Counted from the stretch's first letter, positions 1 through 9,790 are shown. The stretch: DNA of 64,000 bases from Streptomyces eurocidicus (GCF_002891295.1 NZ_LGUI01000014.1:1-64000); one strand, 5' to 3'. The notes: generated by a model not told the origin, from the letters alone. Numbers and translations: made by a program.

Positions 1-89
1 GACTGCCTGCCGCCACGTGCGGCGCCGTCTCCCGCTGCGCGGGCGGGTCCGCTGCGCGGGGCGTGGCACCGGTGCGGGGGCGGGCCTCC

Positions 90-136
90 GCGGGTCCTTT
101 CGGGACTGCTTCGCTTTACGTCCCGAAAGGACCCGC
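90..136. repeat. Long perfect hairpin, 17-bp stem, loop complementary to that of the hairpin at 251
   Basis: Positions 90-106 and 120-136 are exact reverse complements. Positions 107-120 (TGCTTCGCTTTACG) are the exact reverse complement of 274-287 in the next hairpin. The stem is too long and the loop too specific for a chance match. It could act as a terminator, but no T-run follows on either strand. Confidence 0.85.
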
Positions 137-250
137 TCCGCCCCACCCCCTCCCGTGAGTGGGTGGGAAAAAACAAGCCGTGGTGACCGCAAGCCGACAA
201 CCGCGGCTCAACCCCCACCGTCTTCCCCCCACCCACCCGCAGGAGGGGAC

Positions 251-311
251 GGGCCGGAGGGGTGGTCGCCGGGCGTAAAGCGAAGCAGCCCGGCGACCAC
301 CCCTCCGGCCC
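251..311. repeat. Long perfect hairpin, 23-bp stem, loop complementary to that of the hairpin at 90
   Basis: Positions 251-273 pair perfectly with 289-311. The 15-nt loop contains CGTAAAGCGAAGCA, the exact complement of the loop of the hairpin at 90-136. The stems differ in sequence, so the loop is the conserved part. In one transcript the two loops could kiss; as DNA they look like two inverted copies of one small element. Confidence 0.85.
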
Positions 312-327
312 GGCACCGACCTCAAAG

Positions 328-470
328 CCCCGCGCAGCGGACCCGGCCCCGCGCAGCGGAAACGACGCCGCACCCGGCAAAGGACCCGCAGCGGACCCGC
401 CGCGGGAAACGACGCCGCACCCGGCACAGAACCCGCAAGCGCAGCGGCACCGCACCCGGCACAGAACCCG
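328..470. repeat. Degenerate direct-repeat array abutting the mycosin stop codon
   Basis: A 14-mer is exactly repeated (328-341, 347-360). A 21-mer is exactly repeated (359-379, 406-426). A second 21-mer is exactly repeated (415-435, 450-470). The units share a GCCGCACCCGGCA core. The last copy ends one base before the stop codon of the minus-strand protease gene. Confidence 0.85.
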
Positions 471-1685
471 TCACCGACGCGACGGCCGTCGCCAGAGCAC
501 CACCGCCGCGGCCAGGAGCACCACTCCCCCACCGCCCGCCAGGGCGACCGTGGCCATGCTGGTCTCCGCCAGCCGACGGCGATCGTGCGGGCCGGGCCCG
601 AAGAACCGGGCCGCGTACTCCCGCGGGGGCCGTGCCGCCCCCGGGCCACGGGCAATCGCCGCCGCCGGGTCCACCAGGCCCGCGCCCAGCGCATCGCTCC
701 GGCCTCCCGGTGGCGTGTCCCGGGCCGTCGTCACGATCAGCTCGCGGACCTGGGCGGGGCTCAGATCCGGATGCGCCGCGCGCACCAGCGCCACCGCGCC
801 CGAGACGAAGGCCGACGCCGCGCTCGTCCCCCAGCCCTCGTAGTAGCGGCGGTCCGGGTCCGCGATGACGACGTCGACGCCGGGGGCGCTGACCGCGGCG
901 TACCAGCGACGGGTCGAGAACGGGGCGCGGTTGCCGTAGCGGTCGACGGCGGTGACCGCGATCACCCCGGGGTAGGCCGCCGGGTAGGAGACGTGGTCGC
1001 CCTGTTCGCCGCCATTGCCGGCGGAGGCGACGACGACGGCGCCCTTGTCGAGGGCGTACTGGACGGCGGCGTCCTCGCGGGGCTCCGGGTGCGCGGTGGC
1101 GCTGTCGTCGCCGAGGGACAGGTTGATCACGTCGGCGCCGTGGTCGGCGGCCCAGCGGATGCCGTCGGCGAGGGCGGAGCCCCGGGCGCCGCGTGCCTTC
1201 GGGCGGGCCGGGTCGCCGTCCTCCAGGATCACCCGGACCGGGAGGATCTTCGCTTCGGGGGCGACGCCGAGCACACCGTCGGCGCGGCCCTCGCCGTGCC
1301 CGCGGCCGGCGATGATGCCGGCCATGGCGGTGCCGTGCCGGGCCCAGGCCCGGTCCCCCGGTCCGGCTCCGAAGCCGATGAGGTCCTTGCCGGGCAGCAC
1401 CTGCCCCTGGAGGTCGGGGTGCCCGTCGTCGACGCCGGTGTCGAGCACGGCGACGGTCACGCCCGTACCCCTGGTGGTGCGCCACGCCTCCTCGGTGTGC
1501 AGGGCGTCGAGGGCCCATTCCTGTACCCGTATCCCGTCGGCCGCGGCGGGCCCGGCGGACAGGACGGCGAGGACGAGGGCGGCGGTGAGCGCGGCGGCGG
1601 CACGGGGGAGCCGCCGTGTCGCGGCTCGCGCGGACGGGCGCGCACCCACCGCCGTGGGGCCGACCGCACGCCGGGGCCGTCTCAC
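471..1685 (-). CDS. Mycosin-like S8 serine protease, membrane anchored
   Basis: Subtilisin-family (S8) protease of 404 aa with the architecture of type VII secretion mycosins. It has an N-terminal hydrophobic export segment (about residues 29-49), a catalytic domain and a C-terminal membrane segment (about 375-398) ending in basic residues. The triad is visible: Asp82 in VAVLDTG, His117 in RHGTAMAG and Ser288 in GWGTSAAS, with the oxyanion Asn in SAGNGG. The GTG start overlaps the stop of the upstream gene (GTGA), so the two are translationally coupled. No EccB/C/D/E or WXG100 gene is present in the window, so a role in ESX secretion is inference only. It is probably active on the outer face of the membrane. 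Confidence 0.9.
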   Translation of the reverse strand: MRRPRRAVGPTAVGARPSARAATRRLPRAAAALTAALVLAVLSAGPAAADGIRVQEWALDALHTEEAWRTTRGTGVTVAVLDTGVDDGHPDLQGQVLPGKDLIGFGAGPGDRAWARHGTAMAGIIAGRGHGEGRADGVLGVAPEAKILPVRVILEDGDPARPKARGARGSALADGIRWAADHGADVINLSLGDDSATAHPEPREDAAVQYALDKGAVVVASAGNGGEQGDHVSYPAAYPGVIAVTAVDRYGNRAPFSTRRWYAAVSAPGVDVVIADPDRRYYEGWGTSAASAFVSGAVALVRAAHPDLSPAQVRELIVTTARDTPPGGRSDALGAGLVDPAAAIARGPGAARPPREYAARFFGPGPHDRRRLAETSMATVALAGGGGVVLLAAAVVLWRRPSRR

Positions 1686-2617
1686 CGGCTCTCCTCCTGG
1701 GTCCCCGCTCGCAGCGCCCGCCGCAGGGCCGCCTCCATCCGGTCGGCCAGCGCCGACGCGTCGTGGCCGGCGCCCGACTGGGCCGGGGCCGTGGTCGCGC
1801 CGCGGGTCACGGCCTGCGCGGCCGGTTGCGGAGGCATGTCCGTGCGGCCGTCCGCGAAGCCCGTCACGGCGTAGACGACGGCGGGGGCGTCGGTGAGGAC
1901 GCCGATACGCCAGCTGACGCGCTGCGCGTCGCCGAAGCGCTCGGCGACGGTGCCGGGGGGCGCGTACGGGCGGGGCATCAGATCGGTGCGTTCGGCGAGT
2001 CGTTCGGTGGTGAAGCGGGTGCGCAGGGCGCGCATGCCCGCCCCGTCGGTGTCCGTGACGAGGAGGCCGACCGTGGTCACGGTGGTGGACGTGGCGTCGG
2101 TGTACGTGGCCCGCAGCAGGCGGGTGCAGCCCGCCGGGGCCAGGGCCCGGGCCAGCGGCGGGTCGAAGGCTCCGGCGCAGTCGCCGTCGGGGGCGACGCC
2201 GACCCTCGTCCAGCGGCGGTCCGCGCCGCCGGGGCCCGCGCCGGGCGCGCGCACGCTGCGGGGGAAGAGCTCGTCGACGGGGACGGTCCGCCACAGGGTG
2301 CGGCCCTGGGCGAAGTCCCGTTCCGCGGCGGACTGTCGGCCGGGGGCCTCCGCCTGCCGGCCGGCGGCCACGGCGCCGCCGATCAGGCCGACGCCGAGGG
2401 CGAGGCAGACGGCCGCCGCGACCGTGCGGACGGGGCCCCGGGCGGGCGCCGGTCCGGCGGCGGGCTCCGTGGCGGTGCCACGCGGATCGGGGAAGAGGGA
2501 GGCGGGCAGCGGGGCGGTGCGTGGCGGGTGCACGGGGAGGGCCTGCGCGGGTACGGACGGCCGCCGTTCGGCCAACGCGCGAGCGGACGACGGCCTGGGG
2601 TCCGCTTCGGTGCTCAA
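1682..2617 (-). CDS. Membrane protein coupled to mycosin-like protease
   Basis: Not recognised beyond being a membrane-anchored protein of 311 aa. It has a proline-rich cytoplasmic N-terminus, one transmembrane helix (about residues 62-85, AAAVCLALGVGLIGGAVAAG) and an extracytoplasmic domain of about 220 aa containing two Cys (in GDCAGAF and AGCTRLL) that could form a disulfide. I chose the TTG at 2617 because GGGAG lies 9 nt upstream; the frame stays open to an ATG at 2713. The GTGA overlap with the protease gene suggests a partner or substrate relationship, such as a lipoprotein LpqH/T7SS-type accessory protein, but no family is identifiable by eye. Confidence 0.75.
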   Translation of the reverse strand: MSTEADPRPSSARALAERRPSVPAQALPVHPPRTAPLPASLFPDPRGTATEPAAGPAPARGPVRTVAAAVCLALGVGLIGGAVAAGRQAEAPGRQSAAERDFAQGRTLWRTVPVDELFPRSVRAPGAGPGGADRRWTRVGVAPDGDCAGAFDPPLARALAPAGCTRLLRATYTDATSTTVTTVGLLVTDTDGAGMRALRTRFTTERLAERTDLMPRPYAPPGTVAERFGDAQRVSWRIGVLTDAPAVVYAVTGFADGRTDMPPQPAAQAVTRGATTAPAQSGAGHDASALADRMEAALRRALRAGTQEESR

Positions 2618-2832
2618 CCTGCGCTCTCCCTCGCGAGCTGGCGCGCCGTGCCCGATCGCCCTTCGGGACAGGCCGGTTCGTATCCGGACATCGCGCCGTG
2701 GCGCACGGCCCACGGCGTGCCCGCCACTTTACGGGGCGGGCGGTGCCGAAGACCATCCGGTCCCGCCCGCCGGCCGCGTTCTCCCCCACCTGACCCCTAC
2801 CGGGCGGCAGGGTGGTCTGGCAGGCTGCGGCC

Positions 2833-4038
2833 ATGCCGGCTGCTCCCGCCCGTACCGCCGACCGGGCCCGCTACGACCGGGCCACCGCCTCCCTCGACGC
2901 GCCGCTGGCCGTGGTGGACGTCCGGGCGTTCGACGCCAACGCCGAGGACCTGGTGCGGCGGGCGCGGGGGAAGCCCGTCCGGGTGGCCAGCAAGTCGGTG
3001 CGCTGCCGGGCGCTGCTGGAGCGGGTGCTGGAGCGGGACGGGTTCGCGGGGGTGATGAGCCATTCGCTCGCGGAGTCGGTGTGGCTGGCGCGTTCGGGGT
3101 TCGAGGACGTCCTGCTGGCGTATCCGTCGGCCGACCGGGCGGCGTTCGCCGAGCTGACGTCGGATCCCAAGGTGGCGGCCGCCGTGACCGTCATGGTGGA
3201 CGACCCGGCCCAGCTGACGCTGATCGACGCGGCGCGCGCGGGCCGTGAAGAGGTGCGGGTCTGCCTGGAGTTGGACACCTCGCTGCGGCTACTGGGCGGG
3301 CGGGTGCGGATAGGCGCCCTGCGCTCGCCGGTGCACTCCCCGGCGGGGCTGGCGGAGCTGGCGCGGCTGGTCGAGCGGCGGCCCGGCTTCCGGTTGGTGG
3401 GGCTGATGGCGTACGAGGCGCACATCGCGGGTGTGGCGGACGCGGTCGCGGGCCGGCCGGTGCGGTCCGGCGCGGTGCGGCTGGTCCAGGCGGCGGCCCG
3501 CCGGGAGCTGGCGGTGCGCCGGGCCGAGGCGGTGCGGGCCGTACGGGCCGTGGCGGAGCTGGAGTTCGTCAACGGCGGCGGTACGGGCAGTGTGCAGCAC
3601 ACCGCGGCGGAAGCGGCGGTGACGGAGGTCGCCGCCGGGTCGGGGCTGTTCGCGCCCCGGCTGTTCGACCACTACACGTCCTTCCGGGCCCGTCCGGCGG
3701 CGCTCTTCGCGCTGCCGGTGGTGCGCCGCCCGGGGCCGGGCGTGGTGACGGTGACGGGCGGCGGCTATCCGGCCTCGGGGGCCGCGGGCCGGGACCGGCT
3801 GCCGCGGCCGTGGCTGCCGGCCGGGCTGCGGCTCGACGGGCGGGAGGGCGCGGGCGAGGTGCAGACCCCGCTGGCCGGGCCGCCCGCGGACGACCTGCTG
3901 ATGGGCGACAAGGTGTGGTTCCGGCACGCCAAGGCGGGCGAGCTGTGCGAGCGCTTCGAGGCGCTGCACCTCGTCGACGGCGACCGGGTGGTGGCGACGG
4001 TCCCCACGTACCGGGGCGAGGGCCGGACGTTCGTCTGA
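2833..4038 (+). CDS. PLP-dependent amino acid deaminase/aldolase (alanine racemase N-terminal fold)
   Basis: 401-aa protein of the D-threonine aldolase/D-serine deaminase group (PLP fold-type III, TIM barrel plus beta domain). The Schiff-base lysine is Lys54 in VRVASKSVRCR. Further landmarks are LMAYEAHIAG, VNGGGTGSVQHT (phosphate-binding region) and the C-terminal GDKVWFRHAKAGELCERF, where the His/Cys would ligate the metal of D-threonine aldolases. It is cytoplasmic and transcribed alone, divergently from the membrane protein/mycosin pair. The exact substrate cannot be read from the sequence. The start is the ATG at 2833; an upstream in-frame ATG at 2812 lacks a ribosome binding site. Confidence 0.88.
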   Translation: MPAAPARTADRARYDRATASLDAPLAVVDVRAFDANAEDLVRRARGKPVRVASKSVRCRALLERVLERDGFAGVMSHSLAESVWLARSGFEDVLLAYPSADRAAFAELTSDPKVAAAVTVMVDDPAQLTLIDAARAGREEVRVCLELDTSLRLLGGRVRIGALRSPVHSPAGLAELARLVERRPGFRLVGLMAYEAHIAGVADAVAGRPVRSGAVRLVQAAARRELAVRRAEAVRAVRAVAELEFVNGGGTGSVQHTAAEAAVTEVAAGSGLFAPRLFDHYTSFRARPAALFALPVVRRPGPGVVTVTGGGYPASGAAGRDRLPRPWLPAGLRLDGREGAGEVQTPLAGPPADDLLMGDKVWFRHAKAGELCERFEALHLVDGDRVVATVPTYRGEGRTFV

Positions 4039-4046
4039 CCCCCGCC

Positions 4047-4081
4047 CGGGAGCCGGCGGCACCGATGCCCGCCGGCTCCCG
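4047..4081. terminator. Bidirectional terminator hairpin
   Basis: A 13-bp perfect stem (4047-4059 with 4069-4081) lies between the converging aldolase-like gene and the HAD phosphatase gene. No T-tract is present, which is usual for streptomycete terminators. Confidence 0.75.
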
Positions 4082-4088
4082 TGCCCGG

Positions 4089-5351
<1,263 letters not shown>

Positions 5352-5428
5352 GCGTTCTCTTACGTGCGAGGGGTGGCAGGACACACCGGGGCCGGCGGGT
5401 GGCCCGCCCCGGCGCTTGATCATGGACC

Positions 5429-6214
5429 TTACACAGGGGTCACATAGGCGCCCGCGATGCCACCGTCCACGAGGAACTCGGCGGCGTTGACGAAGGAGGA
5501 GTCGTCACTGGCGAGGAAGGCGACGGCGGCGGCCATCTCCTCGGGCTCGGCGAACCGGCCGACGGGGACGTGCACCAGGCGGCGGGCGGCGCGCTCCGGG
5601 TCCTTGGCGAAGAGCTCCTTGAGCAGCGGGGTGTTCACGGGCCCGGGGCAGAGGGCGTTGACGCGGATGCCCTCGCGGGCGAACTGCACGCCGAGCTCGC
5701 GGGACATGGCGAGGACGCCGCCCTTGGAGGCGGTGTAGCTGATCTGCGAGGTGGCGGCGCCCATCACGGCGACGAAGGAGGCGGTGTTGATGATGGAGCC
5801 CCTGCCCTGGCGCCGCATGTAGGGCAGCGCCGCCTTGCAGCAGAGGAAGACGGAGGTGAGGTTGACCTCCTGGACGCGCTTCCAGGCGTCGAGGCCGGTG
5901 GTGAGGATGGAGTCGTCGTCCGGCGGGGAGATGCCCGCGTTGTTGAAGGCGACGTCGACGGAGCCGTAGGTGTCGAAGGCGGTCCTGAAGAGCGCCTCGA
6001 CCTGCTCGGGGTCGGTGACGTCGACCTGGACGAAGAGCCCGCCGACCTCCTCGGCGGCGGCCTTGCCGGCCTTGTCGTCGATGTCGGCGCAGACGACGTT
6101 CGCGCCCTCGGAGGCGAGGCGGCGGGCGGTGGCCAGGCCGATGCCGCTGCCGGCGCCCGTGATGACGGCGGTGCGGCCGACGAGCCGGCGGCACACGGGG
6201 GTCTGGTCGGTCAC
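5429..6214 (-). CDS. SDR-family oxidoreductase in amine catabolism operon
   Basis: 261-aa classical short-chain dehydrogenase. It has the Rossmann motif TGAGSGIG (residues 13-20), the NNAG motif (AFNNAGIS), catalytic Ser and SYTASKGG (Tyr-x3-Lys), and the PGPVNTP element. Its GTG start overlaps the stop of the aldehyde dehydrogenase gene (GTGA), with AGAGGAG upstream, so they are translationally coupled. In a glutamyl-ethanolamide route it would fit the first oxidation, alcohol to aldehyde, feeding the coupled dehydrogenase. That assignment is inference from context; 3-oxoacyl reductase-like annotation would be the generic alternative. Confidence 0.9.
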   Translation of the reverse strand: MTDQTPVCRRLVGRTAVITGAGSGIGLATARRLASEGANVVCADIDDKAGKAAAEEVGGLFVQVDVTDPEQVEALFRTAFDTYGSVDVAFNNAGISPPDDDSILTTGLDAWKRVQEVNLTSVFLCCKAALPYMRRQGRGSIINTASFVAVMGAATSQISYTASKGGVLAMSRELGVQFAREGIRVNALCPGPVNTPLLKELFAKDPERAARRLVHVPVGRFAEPEEMAAAVAFLASDDSSFVNAAEFLVDGGIAGAYVTPV

Positions 6215-7578
6215 TTGGGCTCCTCTGTGCTGATGAACACGTTCTTGGTGTCGGTGAAGGCGGTCAGCGCGTCGGGGCCCAGTTCGCGGCCGAGGCCGGA
6301 CTGCTTGAAGCCGCCGAACGGGGTCCAGTAGCGGACGCTGCTGTGGGAGTTGACGGAGAGGTTGCCCGCGGAGACGGCGCGGGAGACGCGCAGGGCGCGG
6401 CCGATGTCGCGGGTCCAGATCGAGCCGGAGAGCCCGTAGTCGGTGGCGTCGGCGATCCGGACGGCGTCGGCCTCGTCCTCGAAGGGGATGACGACGGCGA
6501 TGGGACCGAAGATCTCCTCGGTGGCGACGCGGTCGTCCGGGGCGCCCTCCAGGACCGTCGCGGGGTACCAGAAGCCCTTGCCCGCCGGGGCCTCGCCGCG
6601 GATGGCGGCGGGGGCGGACTCGGGGACGTAGGACCGTACGCGCTCCCGGTGCGCGGCGGAGATCAGCGGGCCCATCCGGGTGGCCGGGTCGGTGGGGTCG
6701 CCGACCGCGAACGCCTTGACGGCCGGTTCCAGGAGTTCCATGAAGCGGTCGTAGACGGTGCGCTGGACGAGGATGCGGCTGCGGGCGCAGCAGTCCTGGC
6801 CGGTGTTGTCGAGGAAGGAGCCGGGTGCGGCGGCGGCCGCCGCCTCGACGTCGGCGTCGGCGAAGACGATGTTGGGGCTCTTGCCGCCGAGTTCGAGGGT
6901 CACCCGCTTCACCCGCTCGGCGCAGCTCGCCATGATCTGTTTGCCGACGGCGGTGGAGCCGGTGAAGACGACCTTGGCGACGCCGGGGTGCTCCACGAGC
7001 GCGCCGCCCACGACGGGTCCGGCCCCGGGCAGGACCTGGAAGAGGCCCTCGGGCAGTCCGGCGGCCAGGGCGAGCTCGGCCAGCCGGAGGGCGGTGAGCG
7101 GGGTGGTCTCGGCGGGCTTGAGGAGGACGGCGTTGCCCGCGGCGAGGGCGGGGGCGAGGCCCCAGCCGGCGATGGGCAGCGGGAAGTTCCACGGGGCGAT
7201 GACGGCGACGACGCCGAGGGGTTCGTGGAAGGTGACGTTGAGTCCGCCGGCGACGGGGATCTGGGCGCCGTTGAGCCGTTCCGCTCCCCCGGCGGCGTAG
7301 TCCAGGAGGTCGCGGACGTTGCCCGCCTCCCAGCGGGCGTTGCCGATGGGGTGGCCGGCCTCGGCGACCTCCAGCAGCGCCAGCTCCTCCAGGTGCGCGT
7401 CGACGGCGGCGGCGAAGCGGCGCAGCTGCCGGGCCCGGTCGCCGGGGGCGAGGGCCGCCCATGCCCGCTGGGCCGCGGCGGCGCGGGCGACGGCGGCGTC
7501 GACGTCCCGCGGGGTGGCGTCCGGGACGGTGGCGAGGTGTTCCTCCGTCGCCGGGTTGACGATGTGGTGCTCGTACAA
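6211..7578 (-). CDS. Aldehyde dehydrogenase (gamma-glutamyl aminoaldehyde type)
   Basis: 455-aa NAD(P)-dependent aldehyde dehydrogenase with all key motifs: APWNFP (residues 128-133), VFTGSTAVGK coenzyme loop, general base Glu229 in LELGGKSPN, nucleophile Cys263 in NTGQDCCAR, and EEIFGPI. It is most like PuuC/gamma-glutamyl-gamma-aminobutyraldehyde dehydrogenases. It lies 9 bp downstream of the glutamine-synthetase-like gene and overlaps the SDR gene, giving a three-gene operon. The likely reaction is oxidation of a gamma-glutamyl aminoaldehyde to the acid in the cytoplasm; substrate assignment rests on the neighbours. Confidence 0.92.
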   Translation of the reverse strand: MYEHHIVNPATEEHLATVPDATPRDVDAAVARAAAAQRAWAALAPGDRARQLRRFAAAVDAHLEELALLEVAEAGHPIGNARWEAGNVRDLLDYAAGGAERLNGAQIPVAGGLNVTFHEPLGVVAVIAPWNFPLPIAGWGLAPALAAGNAVLLKPAETTPLTALRLAELALAAGLPEGLFQVLPGAGPVVGGALVEHPGVAKVVFTGSTAVGKQIMASCAERVKRVTLELGGKSPNIVFADADVEAAAAAAPGSFLDNTGQDCCARSRILVQRTVYDRFMELLEPAVKAFAVGDPTDPATRMGPLISAAHRERVRSYVPESAPAAIRGEAPAGKGFWYPATVLEGAPDDRVATEEIFGPIAVVIPFEDEADAVRIADATDYGLSGSIWTRDIGRALRVSRAVSAGNLSVNSHSSVRYWTPFGGFKQSGLGRELGPDALTAFTDTKNVFISTEEPK

Positions 7579-7587
7579 GACGTTCCC

Positions 7588-8955
7588 TTACATGCGCTCG
7601 AAGGAGCGGTAGCGCTCCCAGTCCGTGACGGCGGTGTCGTACGCCTCCTGCTCGACGCGCGCCATGTGGAGGTAGTGCTCCACGACCTCGTCGCCGAACG
7701 CGGCGCGGGCGATGGGGCTGGCCTCCCACAGGCCGGCGGCCTCGCGCAGGGTCGCCGGCACATGGGCGGCGTCGCCGGTGTAGGCGTTGCCGGTGCACGC
7801 CTCGGGCGGTTCCAGCTCGTGCTCGATGCCGTGGAGTCCGGCGGCGATCATTCCGGCGACGGCGAGGTAGGGGTTCACATCGCCGCCGGGCAGGCGGTTC
7901 TCGAAGCGGTGGGAGTGGCCCCGGCCGACGACGCGCAGCGCGCAGGTGCGGTTGTCGGGTCCCCAGGCGACGGCGGTGGGGGCGAAGGAGCCGGGGCGGA
8001 ACCGCTTGTAGGAGTTGATGTTCGGGGCGTAGAGGAGGGTGAAGTCGCGCAGGGCGGCGAGCTGTCCGGCGAGGAAGTGCCGCATGGTGGCCGACATGCC
8101 GTACGGGCCCTCGTCGTCGGCGAGGACGGGCCGGCCGGACTCATCGCGCAGCGAGAGGTGGATATGGCAGGAGTTGCCCTCGCGCTCGTCGTACTTGGCC
8201 ATGAAGGTGAGCGCCGAGCCCTCCTGGGCGGCGATCTCCTTGGCTCCCGTCTTGTAGACGGAGTGCTGGTCGCAGGTGGTCAGCGCCTCGTCGTAGCGGA
8301 AGGCGATCTCGTGCTGGCCGAGGTTGCACTCGCCCTTGGCCGACTCGACGGTCATGCCGGCGGCGCCCATCTCGTTGCGGATGCGGCGCAGCAGGGGTTC
8401 GACGCGGCCGGTGCCGAGGACGGAGTAGTCCACGTTGTACTGGTTGGCCGGGGTCATACCGCGGTAGCCACGGTTCCAGGCGTCCTCATAGGTGTCCTTG
8501 AAGACCATGAACTCCAGCTCGGTGCCGACGTGGGCGCTCCAGCCCCGCTCGGCCAGGCGGTCGAGCTGGCGCCGGAGTATCTGCCGGGGCGAGGCGAGGA
8601 CGGGGGTGCCGTCGTGCCAGGCGAGGTCGGCGGTGACGAGGGCGGTGCCGGGGTTCCAGGGGGTGCGGCGGAGCGTGCCGAGGTCGGGGCGCATGGCGAA
8701 GTCGCCGTAGCCGCGCTCCCAGGACGACATGGCGTAGCCGTCGACGGTGTTCATGTCGGTGTCCACGGCGAGGAGGTAGTTGCAGCCCTCCGTGCCGTGT
8801 TCGAGCGCGTCGTCGAGGAAGAACCTGGCGGCGAACCGCTTTCCCTGGAGCCTGCCCTGCATGTCGGTGAAGGCGAGGACGACAGTGTCGATCTCCCCGC
8901 TGTCGACCAGAGCGCGGAGCTCGTCGACGCTGAGCGGGGGCGTGCGGTCTGCCAC
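7588..8955 (-). CDS. glnA4: Glutamine synthetase-like gamma-glutamyl-amine (ethanolamide) synthetase
   Basis: 455-aa GSI-fold protein. ATP/metal and glutamate site motifs are recognisable (GTELEFMVFKD, GECNLGQHEIAFRYDEA, HIHLSLRD, NINSYKRFRPGSFAP, RFENRLPGGDVNPYLA). The C-terminal NLY-x-LPP adenylylation segment of true GlnA is absent. Streptomyces GlnA4 is known to ligate glutamate to ethanolamine, and the paralogue GlnA3 uses polyamines. The adjacent ethanolamine-type permease, two oxidoreductases and hydrolase favour GlnA4. The start is GTG at 8955 behind ACAGGAGG. It is divergent from the FadR-type regulator, which probably controls it. Confidence 0.85.
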   Translation of the reverse strand: MADRTPPLSVDELRALVDSGEIDTVVLAFTDMQGRLQGKRFAARFFLDDALEHGTEGCNYLLAVDTDMNTVDGYAMSSWERGYGDFAMRPDLGTLRRTPWNPGTALVTADLAWHDGTPVLASPRQILRRQLDRLAERGWSAHVGTELEFMVFKDTYEDAWNRGYRGMTPANQYNVDYSVLGTGRVEPLLRRIRNEMGAAGMTVESAKGECNLGQHEIAFRYDEALTTCDQHSVYKTGAKEIAAQEGSALTFMAKYDEREGNSCHIHLSLRDESGRPVLADDEGPYGMSATMRHFLAGQLAALRDFTLLYAPNINSYKRFRPGSFAPTAVAWGPDNRTCALRVVGRGHSHRFENRLPGGDVNPYLAVAGMIAAGLHGIEHELEPPEACTGNAYTGDAAHVPATLREAAGLWEASPIARAAFGDEVVEHYLHMARVEQEAYDTAVTDWERYRSFERM

Positions 8956-8970
8956 AGTGAAGCCTCCTGT

Positions 8971-8981
8971 CGGTGTGACCG
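8971..8981. promoter_or_regulatory. Candidate operator between glnA4 and FadR-type regulator
   Basis: CGGTGTGACCG is a perfect 4+3+4 inverted repeat of the GGTnnnACC type used by GntR/FadR-family repressors. It sits in the 73-bp divergent intergenic space. It is short, so the call rests mainly on position. Confidence 0.35.
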
Positions 8982-9028
8982 GAGCCCTTAAGGTAGGCCC
9001 GTAGACCATTGATTGGGAAGGGGTCCCG

Positions 9029-9757
9029 ATGGACGGGAGTTCGGCGGACCGGCTGGCGCCGGTGCTGCGGCCGGTCCGCGTGGGCAGCGGCTTCGAGGAG
9101 GCCCTGGAGCAGATACTCCAGATCGTCCGCCTCGGCCTGGTACCGGCCGGCGAACGCCTGCCGGCCGAGCGGGAACTGGCCCTGCGGATGCGGATCAGCC
9201 GGGTGACGCTGCGCGAGGTGCTCAAGGTGCTCCAGGACCAGGGGCTGGTGGAGAGCAGGCGGGGCCGTTACGGCGGGACGTTCGTGTGCGGCCGTGCGGC
9301 GTCGGCCGGGGCGGGCACGGCCGAACTGCGGCGGCGGGTCGCGGAGGTGGACCTGGAGGACACCCTCCGCTTCCGTGAGGTGCTGGAGGTGGGCGCGGCC
9401 GGGCTGTGCGCCGCGCACGGCCTGGACGAGGCGGGCGCGGCCCGGCTGCGGGCGGCCCTGGACGCCACGCACGACGCCCCGTTGGCCGAATACCGGCGGG
9501 TGGACACCCGGTTCCACCTGACGCTGATGGAGCTCTCCGGCTCCCCGACGCTCACCACCCAGTACGCCGCCGTCCGGGCCACGGTGAATGAATTGCTGGA
9601 CTGCATCCCCCTGCTCGTGCGTAACTTGGAACATTCGCAGGCGCAGCACACCTCGCTGGTGGGGGCGGTGCTGGCCGGGGACGCGGGCGGTGCGCGCGAG
9701 GTCATGCGCGAGCACTGCTCGGGGACGGCGGCGCTCCTGCGGGGCTTCCTCTCGTAG
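9029..9757 (+). CDS. FadR/GntR-family transcriptional regulator
   Basis: 242-aa one-component regulator. The N-terminal winged helix-turn-helix is at about residues 24-85 (RLPAERELALRMRISRVTLR is the recognition region). It is followed by an all-helical FCD ligand/metal domain with characteristic Asp/His positions (VDTRFHLTLM, NLEHSQAQHTSL). It is divergent from glnA4 and upstream of the permease and hydrolase genes, so it is the obvious candidate regulator of this amine utilisation island, sensing an amine or glutamyl intermediate. The ligand is unknown. Confidence 0.9.
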   Translation: MDGSSADRLAPVLRPVRVGSGFEEALEQILQIVRLGLVPAGERLPAERELALRMRISRVTLREVLKVLQDQGLVESRRGRYGGTFVCGRAASAGAGTAELRRRVAEVDLEDTLRFREVLEVGAAGLCAAHGLDEAGAARLRAALDATHDAPLAEYRRVDTRFHLTLMELSGSPTLTTQYAAVRATVNELLDCIPLLVRNLEHSQAQHTSLVGAVLAGDAGGAREVMREHCSGTAALLRGFLS

Positions 9758-9790
9758 CGGGACGGGGCGGGCGCGGGCTTCCGGCGGCCG

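Larger units (their letters stand above)
1..470. other. Gene-free, repeat-rich region at left edge
   Basis: No convincing gene lies here; the long open frames are composition artefacts. It holds two long perfect hairpins (90-136 and 251-311) and a block of direct repeats (328-470). A 19-bp inverted repeat (44-62 with 327-345) encloses both hairpins. It lies directly 3' of the mycosin-like gene, so it is transcribed if that mRNA is not terminated. Confidence 0.75.

Noticed and set aside
17..868. Open frame at the left edge on the plus strand
   Set aside because: It runs through hairpins and direct repeats and encodes a Pro/Arg-rich product. It overlaps the mycosin gene antisense.
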